Source: Bacteroidota bacterium | Lineage (GTDB): Bacteria > Bacteroidota > Bacteroidia > Bacteroidales > Lentimicrobiaceae | NCBI GenBank assembly: GCA_023417935.1 | Contig: JAEZDY010000003.1 | Coordinates: 1 to 64,000 of the forward strand | Direction: 5' to 3' | DNA: 64,000 nucleotides | Part shown: positions 1 through 7,407 of the stretch, one piece after another | How positions within the stretch are numbered: the stretch's first letter is position 1 | How the letters are laid out: each line of letters starts with the position of its first letter | Position numbers and translations under genes: made by a program | The notes under the pieces: model-generated | Told to the model about the DNA's origin: nothing | Seen by the model: the letters and a program-made list of their open reading frames with translations, nothing else | Databases searched by the model: none

Positions 1-104
<104 letters not shown>

Positions 105-111
105 TTATAAC

Positions 112-149
112 ACAAAGGCTGCCCCCATAAGGCAGCCTTTGTTGTTTTT
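112..149 (+). terminator. rho-independent terminator after 5S rRNA
   Basis: A perfect 12-bp stem (acaaaggctgcc with ggcagcctttgt) closes a short cccataa loop. It is followed by gttgttttt. It ends the rRNA operon. Confidence 0.9.
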
Positions 150-619
150 GCCCAAGACGGCTAGGCTGTAATTACATAGTCAGGTTTGCGGCTTTGTTAT
201 TTTACCTCCCTGACCTCTTTGACTACCCCTCCTATTTGGCAGCTTTATTGTTTTTCTTTATACTGATTTTCTACTGTCAGGCAATTTCCTAATTTTTGAA
301 AAGTTGCCCTTTTACACTGATTATTGTACAGCGCTATGTATCAATAACATACACTCTATTTTTTAGCTCTAATTTCTGAATAGCCTTTTTAAGAGATAAG
401 GAGTTGAATGACAATTTTTTACAGAGTTTTTTGGGAAAGTTTAGCCCTTATGCTTGCGATTATTTTGAGCTGCATGTGCAAGGGTACTGTATATTCAATT
501 CTGGGAAGTTTGGGGAGCTAAAAGATGTCCCTCAACATTACCCGGGTAAACCTCAAAACCCTTTTGACTCCACATTTTATTTCCATACATTTGCCCTAAT
601 TTAACACCAATTTATTTAA
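150..619. other. gap with no convincing gene
   Basis: About 470 bases between the rRNA terminator and the GlcNAc-kinase-like gene. A 37-codon frame (408-521) follows an SD-like aaggag and has a hydrophobic N-terminus ending in a possible lipobox (IILSC). A longer TTG-started frame (404-604) overlaps it. Neither has recognisable homology. No hairpin or clear promoter is visible. Confidence 0.5.
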
Positions 620-1465
620 ATGATACTTATAGCAGACAGCGGGGCCACAAAAACTGACTGGTTACTGATTAACAACTCCAACAACACATTCATTACTACA
701 ACCGGCATCAACGCTTATTACATGTCGAGTGAATCAATTGTATCAATGTTGCAGGATGAACTGATGCCTTCCATTCCCGCTGATAAGGTGAATTCAATAT
801 ATTATTATGGGGCTGGATGCTCCACAGATGCAAAATGCGCTAAAATAAGCGACTTAATGAAGGGATTATTCCCAAATGCTGTAATTGAGGTGAATCATGA
901 TATGCTGGCTGCTGCGCGCTCTTTATGCGACAGTAAACCTGGCATTGCCTGCATTTTAGGCACTGGGTCAAATTCCTGTGTATACGATGGCCATATGATT
1001 ACCCGGCAGATGGTATCACTGGGTTACTTTTTTGGCGATGAAGGTAGTGGTACTCACATGGGCAAGCTACTGATCACGGATTACCTAAGGGGTGAAATGC
1101 CCAACCATATCAGTGATAAGCTAACTGATGAGTTTAATCTTTCACTGGAGTTTGTGCTCGACAATATCTATAACAAGCCCTCCCCTAACAGGTTCCTCGC
1201 TTCATTTGCGCCATTCATTCAACAAAACGGCATGGATGCATATATCAGGCAATTGATTAACAGATCATTTACTGAATTCCTGAAAATGGGTGTTATGAAA
1301 TTCAGTGGTTACGAGAAATATGAGGTTAGCTTCGTCGGTTCTATTGCATTTCATTTTAAGGATATACTTTTTGATGTAGCTTCCAGTCATGGAATAACTA
1401 TTTGCCGGATTCAAAAATCAGTCATTGAAGGTTTAATGGAATATCATAAAGAACAATCGAAATGA
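620..1465 (+). CDS. BadF/BadG/BcrA-type ATPase, N-acetylglucosamine kinase-like
   Basis: This 281-residue protein has the ASKHA (actin/hexokinase-fold) layout. Phosphate-1 motif ADSGATKTDW is at residues 5-14, the phosphate-2/adenosine region GTGSNS at 114-119, and GDEGSG at 139-144. In Bacteroidota this subfamily is usually annotated as N-acetylglucosamine kinase, phosphorylating amino sugars freed during peptidoglycan or chitin turnover in the cytoplasm. The substrate here is inferred from family only. The stop overlaps the start of the serine hydrolase gene by 4 bp (ATGA), so the two are probably translationally coupled. A beta-lactamase-fold neighbour fits a cell-wall recycling role. Length is normal for the short bacterial members. 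Confidence 0.85.
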   Translation: MILIADSGATKTDWLLINNSNNTFITTTGINAYYMSSESIVSMLQDELMPSIPADKVNSIYYYGAGCSTDAKCAKISDLMKGLFPNAVIEVNHDMLAAARSLCDSKPGIACILGTGSNSCVYDGHMITRQMVSLGYFFGDEGSGTHMGKLLITDYLRGEMPNHISDKLTDEFNLSLEFVLDNIYNKPSPNRFLASFAPFIQQNGMDAYIRQLINRSFTEFLKMGVMKFSGYEKYEVSFVGSIAFHFKDILFDVASSHGITICRIQKSVIEGLMEYHKEQSK

Positions 1466-3213
1466 AAGTCAAAAACAACATAAAGATAAAGAATTTCATA
1501 CTGCTATTGTTTGCAGTATCCTTCAGTTTCACAGCATATACACAGGGTATTATTATTGACAAGAAGGGCCCATCAGTAGACGAGAAGGGCACTTTAGTTG
1601 ACAAGAAGGGCTCAACAGTGGACAAGAAGGGCACTATTGATAACAAGAAGGGCCCAACAGTTGACAAGAAGGGCACTTTAGATGACAAGAAGGGCACTTT
1701 AGATGATAAGAAGAAATTGTCAGATCTTGATGCTTATTTTCAGAAAGCGCTGAATGACTGGGATGTACCCGGCATGGCTATAGCAATTGTTACAAAGGAC
1801 AGCATTCTTTTAGCCAAAGGATATGGCACCAAGGACATTAAAACGAACAAGCCTGTTGATGCAAACACCCTTTTTGCTGTTGCATCAAATTCAAAAGCTT
1901 TTACGGCTTCAGCAATAGGTGTGCTTGTTGATGAAGGCAAGCTGACATGGGATGACAAAGTAGTTGATCATTTGCCATGGTTCAAACTATATGATCCGTA
2001 TGTTACTGCCAACTTAACAATACGGGATCTTCTCTCCCACCGCACCGGACTTGTTACTTTCAGCGGTGATCTTGTTTGGTATGGAACAACGCATTCGGCT
2101 GAAGAAGTTGTGCGCAGAGCTCAGTATCTTAAGCCTGCCTATGGGTTCAGGACTACATTTGGATACTCGAATATCACCTATCTTACAGCAGGTTTGATTA
2201 TTGAAAAGGTAAGTGGGCAAAAATGGGCAGATTTTATCAAAGCACGTTTCCTCGATCCACTGGGAATGACTTCCACCCTCACTTCCGTTGAACAGTTTCT
2301 GGAGCAAACCAATTTGGCACAACCTCATACCACCTTCCAGGATAAGAATGTAAGAATTGATTACATGAACTGGGATAATATTGCTCCTGCAGGATCTATT
2401 CTCTCATCAGTTAACGACATGTCAAAGTGGCTTCAGTTGCAACTTAACAACGGAAAGTTTAATGAGAAGCAGATCATTTCAGAGAAAGCACTCAATGAAA
2501 TGTGGTACCCGCAGATCATGAACAATGTTTCAAAGACCTCAAAAGAGCTTTGGCCTACTACTCACTTCAAAGGCTATGGTATGGGCTGGTCAGTAATGGA
2601 TTATTACGGCAAGAAAGTAATGTCACATTCGGGTGGTTATGATGGCATGATCTCCTACTCCGCATTTGTTCCAGAAGCCAACATTGGTTTGGTGGTGCTA
2701 ACAAATAAGAACTCAAGCCTATACCTTCCTATGATGTACACAATCCTTGATGCATTTATACAGCAGCCTATTTCTGATCAGTCAGTTGCACAGTTGGGCG
2801 TTAATGAAGTACAAATAAAAGATTGGAGTGCCCTATTCCTCGAGAGGGAAAAGAAAGGCAAGGAATACCAGGAAAAACAAAAGAAAGAAATGGCCGGGAA
2901 GCGTGCTTTAGGTACTAAACCAAGCGCCGATCTTGAGAAGTACGTTGGAAAATACACAAGCAAGTTATATGGAGATGCTACAATAGAAATGCATGAAGGA
3001 AGTCTATATCTAAAATTTGTCCCCACTCCCCTATTTCACGGCAAACTCAATCACTGGCATTACGACACGTTCACCATTGAATTCCCGGAAGTTCCCTCCT
3101 TGCCGGAAGGAACCGTTAACTTCGTTCTTAATGCTGCCGGTGAAGTGGAAGAGTTGCGTGTTGATATCCCCAATCCTGATTTTGATTTCACAGAATTGGA
3201 GTTCAGGAAATAG
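1462..3213 (+). CDS. secreted serine hydrolase, beta-lactamase class C / PBP4* family, with N-terminal heptapeptide repeats
   Basis: The 583-residue product has a Sec signal peptide (residues 1-28, ending near AYTQG). Eight 7-residue repeats of the type DKKGTLV follow at residues 33-88, then a class C beta-lactamase-like domain. Catalytic SxxK is SNSK at 142-145, YxN is YSN at 235-237, and HSGG at 389-392 replaces KTG. The last ~100 residues resemble a DUF3471-type C-terminal domain. These enzymes are periplasmic or surface D-aminopeptidases, esterases or carboxypeptidases, and the substrate is unknown. It overlaps the upstream sugar-kinase gene by 4 bp. The odd part is the lysine-rich repeat linker, about 60 % charged and not part of the usual family architecture. 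Confidence 0.88.
   Translation: MKVKNNIKIKNFILLLFAVSFSFTAYTQGIIIDKKGPSVDEKGTLVDKKGSTVDKKGTIDNKKGPTVDKKGTLDDKKGTLDDKKKLSDLDAYFQKALNDWDVPGMAIAIVTKDSILLAKGYGTKDIKTNKPVDANTLFAVASNSKAFTASAIGVLVDEGKLTWDDKVVDHLPWFKLYDPYVTANLTIRDLLSHRTGLVTFSGDLVWYGTTHSAEEVVRRAQYLKPAYGFRTTFGYSNITYLTAGLIIEKVSGQKWADFIKARFLDPLGMTSTLTSVEQFLEQTNLAQPHTTFQDKNVRIDYMNWDNIAPAGSILSSVNDMSKWLQLQLNNGKFNEKQIISEKALNEMWYPQIMNNVSKTSKELWPTTHFKGYGMGWSVMDYYGKKVMSHSGGYDGMISYSAFVPEANIGLVVLTNKNSSLYLPMMYTILDAFIQQPISDQSVAQLGVNEVQIKDWSALFLEREKKGKEYQEKQKKEMAGKRALGTKPSADLEKYVGKYTSKLYGDATIEMHEGSLYLKFVPTPLFHGKLNHWHYDTFTIEFPEVPSLPEGTVNFVLNAAGEVEELRVDIPNPDFDFTELEFRK
1558..1725 (+). repeat. eight tandem 21-bp repeats (in-frame heptapeptide)
   Basis: Units of 21 bp based on gacaagaagggcactttagt encode DKKGTLV variants inside the serine hydrolase gene. 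The two units before the last are nearly identical at DNA level, suggesting recent slippage. The copy number probably varies between strains. The reverse strand carries a long open frame across the repeats (MPFLSSKV-like), which is an artefact of the repeat. Confidence 0.85.
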
Positions 3214-3303
3214 GCTAATTCTCAGCAAACTTATTATGGAACACTACCAATAAAGCATTTTGCTTAGAATAACACGTTAATAGATTGAAATTGCCGTGCA
3301 AGA

Positions 3304-3813
3304 TTATTCCGGTTTGAATTCCAATGAGGCTGAATTTATACAGTAACGCAATCCCTTGGGCGGTGGTCCATCGTTAAACACATGGCCAAGATGTCCCCCA
3401 CATTTTGAACAGACAATCTCAGTGCGAATCATACCATAGCTTTTATCGAGGTGTTCATCCACTGCAACCTGAGTAGAAGGTTCAGCGAAACTAGGCCACC
3501 CACAACCTGCATCATACTTTGAATCTGAATCAAAGAGTTCCTGTCCACAGGCAGCACAAAGGTATGTACCTTTTACAAAATGCTGATCGTATAAGCCAGT
3601 ACCGGGTCGTTCAGTACCCTTCTCACGCAATACACTATACTGTTCAGGAGTTAGTATTTTCTTCCATTCTTCATCACTCTTGAATATCTTTTCAGTTACT
3701 TTGCTTTTGTTTTCCATAGTATTGCTTGTTGGAGTATTTTTATTGCACGACATAAATATTCCTGCGGTAATGATTACCAGTAGAAAATACTTTACTTTAT
3801 TATTTAACTTCAT
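3304..3813 (-). CDS. msrB: peptide-methionine (R)-S-oxide reductase, lipoprotein form
   Basis: This 169-residue MsrB reduces methionine-R-sulfoxide in oxidised proteins. A lipobox (IFMSC, Cys23) after a hydrophobic N-terminus predicts an exported, lipid-anchored enzyme. The MsrB domain has both zinc CxxC pairs (C86/C89 in CAAC and C135/C138 in CSKC), the GCGWPSF motif and the catalytic Cys158 in RYCINSASL. Export implies repair of envelope proteins and needs a periplasmic electron donor, which is not encoded nearby. The gene stands alone, convergent with the serine hydrolase. Its upstream region contains several TTAACC-like repeats. Confidence 0.95.
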   Translation of the reverse strand: MKLNNKVKYFLLVIITAGIFMSCNKNTPTSNTMENKSKVTEKIFKSDEEWKKILTPEQYSVLREKGTERPGTGLYDQHFVKGTYLCAACGQELFDSDSKYDAGCGWPSFAEPSTQVAVDEHLDKSYGMIRTEIVCSKCGGHLGHVFNDGPPPKGLRYCINSASLEFKPE

Positions 3814-3831
3814 TTGCTTAAGTCGTATTTA

Positions 3832-3882
3832 CTATTAACCATTTAATCTTAACCTAATTACTATTAATCATTATCCTTAACC
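3832..3882. repeat. spaced TTAACC-like repeats upstream of msrB
   Basis: TTAACC occurs at 3835, 3849 and 3877, with the variant TTAATC at 3864. The spacings are 15, 13 and 14 bp or close to it, and the heptamer actatta recurs at 3831 and 3860. It lies 20-70 bp upstream of the msrB start. It could be an operator array or simply AT-rich sequence. Confidence 0.3.
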
Positions 3883-4069
3883 ACACATTTCGTCTGAAGC
3901 ACGTGATTATTAAGCCCATAAACAATATAACGGAGTCATTGTTTGAGAATTGTGCTGCAGCTTTAAGCTGGCATTTGCTGGAAGATAAATCGCTTTACAA
4001 TTAAATCAATATTGAACGAATCAGAAAAGTGGTAACTACATCCAGGTAATTACTTTTAAATAATATCGC

Positions 4070-4546
4070 ATGGAATGGCTCTGGATAACTTTAGGAATAA
4101 TACTTACACTGGCAGGAATTGCTGGCTCTATTCTGCCAGTATTGCCTGGTCCACCATTAAATTATTTGGCCATTTTACTAATTCACTTCACACGTGTGCA
4201 TGATTTCAGTGACAGATTTCTAATAAGCTGGCTTGTAATTACGATTATTGTGGTAGTGCTTGATTACTTTATTCCGGTCTGGGGTGCCAGGCTTTCAGGT
4301 GGCAGTCGCAAAGGGATTTGGGGTGCTACCATAGGACTGATTGTGGGAATGGTATTTTTCCCTCCCCTGGGTATGATCTTATGGTCATTTATTGGTGCCA
4401 TAATAGGTGAAATAATGGCAGGTAAAAACCTTGATCTCGTATTTAAAGCAGGTACAGGCACTTTCATTGGGTTCCTTGCAGGTACGGTTGCAAAGTTTAT
4501 TGTTTCACTTATTCTGACCTTTTATTTCTTCCAGGGAGCTTTCTGA
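4070..4546 (+). CDS. DUF456 family integral membrane protein
   Basis: The 158-residue protein is almost entirely hydrophobic, with four to five predicted transmembrane helices. The start WLWITLGIILTLAGIAGSIL and the PGPP loop (LPVLPGPPLNY) are typical of DUF456. Gly-rich helices such as GATIGLIVGMVFFPPLG resemble glycine-zipper packing. No catalytic residues are evident and the family function is unknown. It is a single gene, convergent with truA. Confidence 0.85.
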   Translation: MEWLWITLGIILTLAGIAGSILPVLPGPPLNYLAILLIHFTRVHDFSDRFLISWLVITIIVVVLDYFIPVWGARLSGGSRKGIWGATIGLIVGMVFFPPLGMILWSFIGAIIGEIMAGKNLDLVFKAGTGTFIGFLAGTVAKFIVSLILTFYFFQGAF

Positions 4547-4612
4547 ATCCTGCTTCACTTGCGTTGGTGGGGTTTCAGAGGGTATCGCCCCTTAACTTCA
4601 AAAAAGAGAGTT

Positions 4613-5380
4613 TTACAGTGACCTAATATCCTCAGGATAGGAGATATTCTCCAGGAATAAACCACATGCAGGAACTGATTGTCCGGCATCTGACCTTGTT
4701 CCTGTTTGCAGAATTGCGTTAAATTGCTCTATATTGATCTTTCCCTTTCCAACATCAAGTAACGTACCAACCATTGCCCTCACCATATTCCTTAGAAAAC
4801 GGTTTGCCTCAGTCTTAAATACCAGGAAATTGTCTTTTTCCTCCCATTCATTCTGATAGACAGTACAGTTGTTAGTTGAAGTCTGTGCTCCGGTTTTGGC
4901 AAAGCAAGTGAAATCAGTATAATTCATAATAGTTCTTGCAGCTTCATTCATAAGTGGCACATCCAGGGGAATCGTGAGCCTATATGAAATTCCTGCAGCA
5001 AATGGATCGTAATTGCGGCAGATATAATAGTGATAAGTCCTCGACAGGGCTGAAAACCTGGCATGGATATCTGTTTTTACCCTGAAAGCATCGTAAATAG
5101 CAATTGTATCAGGTAAAATATGATTGAGCCTGTATACAAGTTGAGTAAGTTCGCTGGTTGAAAGTAAGGTGTCCAGGTCAAAGTGTGCGAAATATTGCCT
5201 TGCATGTACACCGGTATCTGTCCTTCCTGCCCCGGTTATAGGAATTTGACGGTTACCAAGGATAAAGTAAAGCGCATTCTCTATCTCCTGTTGCACGGTA
5301 TGGGCATTCTTTTGCGACTGCCATCCGTGGTATGTGGTGCCGTTATATGCAAGCCTGAGGAAATATCGAAATTGCTCCAT
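4613..5380 (-). CDS. truA: tRNA pseudouridine(38-40) synthase TruA
   Basis: The 255-residue protein isomerises uridines 38-40 in the anticodon arm of many tRNAs. The catalytic aspartate is D55 in GAGRTDTGVHA. N-terminal YNGTTYHGWQ and C-terminal FLRNMVRAMVGTLLDVG are standard TruA signatures. Length is normal. It converges on the DUF456 gene across a 66-bp gap and diverges from the hydrogenase operon. Confidence 0.97.
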   Translation of the reverse strand: MEQFRYFLRLAYNGTTYHGWQSQKNAHTVQQEIENALYFILGNRQIPITGAGRTDTGVHARQYFAHFDLDTLLSTSELTQLVYRLNHILPDTIAIYDAFRVKTDIHARFSALSRTYHYYICRNYDPFAAGISYRLTIPLDVPLMNEAARTIMNYTDFTCFAKTGAQTSTNNCTVYQNEWEEKDNFLVFKTEANRFLRNMVRAMVGTLLDVGKGKINIEQFNAILQTGTRSDAGQSVPACGLFLENISYPEDIRSL

Positions 5381-5625
5381 TCGGCAAAGTTAGGTAATAT
5401 GGATGTTAGCACGAAATATTATACCCAAGGTCTATTAATCATTGATCAGGCAATATAGATGTATCCACTAAACAATAAATCCTGATATAAAGAAGAAACG
5501 TATGCATATAGCTACATACATAGTTAACAACTGATACGGTTAATTTTACGAAAGCATTTCTTTATCAGCACTTTAGAATCAGTATAAATTAGTCATCAGA
5601 TACAAAATAATGCCTCTATTGTTAA

Positions 5626-5653
5626 TTGATTCACAAATGATTTTTTAACTTTG
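5626..5653 (+). promoter_or_regulatory. Bacteroidota-type promoter of the hydrogenase operon
   Basis: A -7 box TAACTTTG (5646-5653, consensus TAnnTTTG) lies 17 bp downstream of a TTG (5626-5628). The match to the Bacteroidota -33/-7 promoter is good. It leaves a leader of about 70 nt before hydC. No obvious operator is visible; a short imperfect dyad (tgattcgcaagaatca) sits just downstream. Confidence 0.65.
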
Positions 5654-5731
5654 ACTTGTGATTCGCAAGAATCATTAGTCACACTCAATTAACTAATACA
5701 TTCATTTTAATCAACAAATGGAGGAAATTAA

Positions 5732-6193
5732 ATGACAACAGAATTGCTAGTAAAAGAACTTGTCGAGAAAAATGGCAAGTGCCGCAACAGTCTGATGCCA
5801 ATTCTTCAGGGAATCGTGCAAAAAGAGCATTATCTATCGGAGGAAGCAATGTTAACAGTTGCTAAGGAACTTGACCTTTCAGCAGCCGATGTGTATGGAA
5901 CGGCATCGTTCTATACATTTCTCGATACTGTTCCGCGCGGGAAGAATATCATTAGGGTATGCAAAACCATTACATGCCATATGAAAGGCAAAGATGACAT
6001 TATCAATGCTATCATGAATCAACTTAAGATAAAAGTTGGGGAAACAACGCATGATAAGAAATACACCTTACTTACAGCAAATTGCCTGGGCTGGTGTCAT
6101 AAAGGTCCTGTGATGTTGGTAAATGACGATATCTACCCAGAGCTTACACCTGCAAAAGCAGTAGAGATCATTCAGTCATATGGTAAAGAGTAA
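5732..6193 (+). CDS. hydC: NAD-linked [FeFe] hydrogenase, 24-kDa thioredoxin-like [2Fe-2S] subunit (NuoE/HydC-like)
   Basis: This 153-residue protein carries one [2Fe-2S] cluster in a thioredoxin-like domain. Ligands are C77, C82, C118 and C122 (VCKTITC and NCLGWC). An N-terminal helical segment contains the conserved AADVYGTASFYTF motif. It should pair with the NuoF-like subunit encoded 27 bp downstream to pass electrons between NAD(H) and the catalytic subunit. It is the first gene of the operon, with a clear GGAGG ribosome site 7 nt before the ATG, which is unusual for this phylum. A second copy of the family is encoded at 17293. Confidence 0.9.
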   Translation: MTTELLVKELVEKNGKCRNSLMPILQGIVQKEHYLSEEAMLTVAKELDLSAADVYGTASFYTFLDTVPRGKNIIRVCKTITCHMKGKDDIINAIMNQLKIKVGETTHDKKYTLLTANCLGWCHKGPVMLVNDDIYPELTPAKAVEIIQSYGKE

Positions 6194-6220
6194 AAGCATC
6201 ACCCTTAAAAACAGTATCAA

Positions 6221-7384
6221 ATGGAAACTAAACTCAAGAAAGTAGATATAATATTCGAGGATGATAAAACTTCACCAATAACGATATTAGAGAAAACAAT
6301 TAAAAGGTCGGCTGATGAGATTATCCTTGATCTTATTGACAGCGGTCTTAAAGGAAGAGGCGGTGCCGGTTTTCCGACAGGCCTGAAATGGAAATTCACC
6401 CGCAATGAAGACAGTGATGTAAAATATGTGATCTGCAATGCTGATGAAGGTGAGCCGGGCACATTTAAGGACAGGGAAATACTCGACCGTGTACCTGAAA
6501 AGATATTTACCGGGATGGCAATTTGCGGATATGTAATTGGAGCTAAGGAAGGATATATTTACCTCAGGGGCGAATATAACTTCTTACTGAAAACATTACA
6601 ATCAAAGCTTAATAAGTTTAACGGGGAGTTAAAGCAAAAGAATATTGATTTTGCCATATATCTTAGAAGTGGCAGTGGTGCTTATGTTTGCGGTGAGGAA
6701 AGTGCACTTTTCGAATCAATGGAAGGAAAACGTGGTGAACCTCGTAACAAACCACCTTATCCTACAGTAGCAGGCTATAACTCTAAGCCTACAGTTATCA
6801 ATAATGTTGAAACACTGGTATATACAACCATGATCTGCCATATGGGTCCCGAGCAGTTTAAAGCTTTGGGAACTAATGACTCCCGTGGATCAAAAGTGTT
6901 CAGTGTATCAGGCGATACACCAATAGCCGGCATTTATGAGCTTGAACTTGGTATGCCTCTCAATCAATTCGTTGAAGAATTTGGAGATGGCGATACAAAA
7001 GCTGTTCAGGTGGGTGGTGCTTCAGGTCATTGTGTTCCGCGTAAAAAATTTAATGACACAATTATTGGCTTCGAAGGAATTCCTACAGGTGGTTCAATGA
7101 TGATCTTCAATAGTTCAAGATCAATGTATAACGTGCTACATGATTACCTTGAATTCTTCACTGAAGAATGTTGCGGGCAGTGCACGCCATGCCGTGTTGG
7201 TTGTCAGCAACTGCTTAAAGGTATTGAAGCAGTGAAAAGAGGAGAAAGGTCTCCCTCCTATCTTGATGATCTGAAGAATCTGACTACTACCATGAAAATT
7301 GCTGCCAAATGCGGATTAGGGCAATCAGTTGGTAATCCATTTAACTCAATCATCGATAACTTCAGGGAAGAGATCATTTATTAA
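6221..7384 (+). CDS. hydB: NAD-linked [FeFe] hydrogenase, NADH/FMN subunit (NuoF/HydB-like), short form
   Basis: The flavin subunit has the FMN/NADH-binding GRGGAGFPTGLKW (residues 45-57), the NADH-site region GSGAYVCGEESAL (151-163) and the [4Fe-4S] motif C318-x2-C321-x2-C324, with a further Cys in KCGLGQ. At 387 residues it is only the core. It lacks both the N-terminal thioredoxin-like ferredoxin and the C-terminal 2x[4Fe-4S] module seen in the paralogue at 13681. In characterised HydABC enzymes those added modules are linked to ferredoxin use and electron bifurcation. The missing modules therefore suggest a simpler NAD(H)-dependent enzyme; that is inference. Confidence 0.9.
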   Translation: METKLKKVDIIFEDDKTSPITILEKTIKRSADEIILDLIDSGLKGRGGAGFPTGLKWKFTRNEDSDVKYVICNADEGEPGTFKDREILDRVPEKIFTGMAICGYVIGAKEGYIYLRGEYNFLLKTLQSKLNKFNGELKQKNIDFAIYLRSGSGAYVCGEESALFESMEGKRGEPRNKPPYPTVAGYNSKPTVINNVETLVYTTMICHMGPEQFKALGTNDSRGSKVFSVSGDTPIAGIYELELGMPLNQFVEEFGDGDTKAVQVGGASGHCVPRKKFNDTIIGFEGIPTGGSMMIFNSSRSMYNVLHDYLEFFTEECCGQCTPCRVGCQQLLKGIEAVKRGERSPSYLDDLKNLTTTMKIAAKCGLGQSVGNPFNSIIDNFREEIIY

Positions 7385-7407
7385 CAGCACCTCAAAAAAC
7401 AGAAAAG

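Noticed and set aside
404..604. TTG-started 66-residue ORF, and a 37-codon ATG frame at 408-521
   Set aside because: No homology and no operon context. The hydrophobic N-terminus and an SD-like aaggag are weak support, so I noted the gap but made no gene call.
1422..1697. Minus-strand 91-residue ORF with PFLSTVG repeats
   Set aside because: It is the antisense of the heptapeptide repeats in the serine hydrolase gene.
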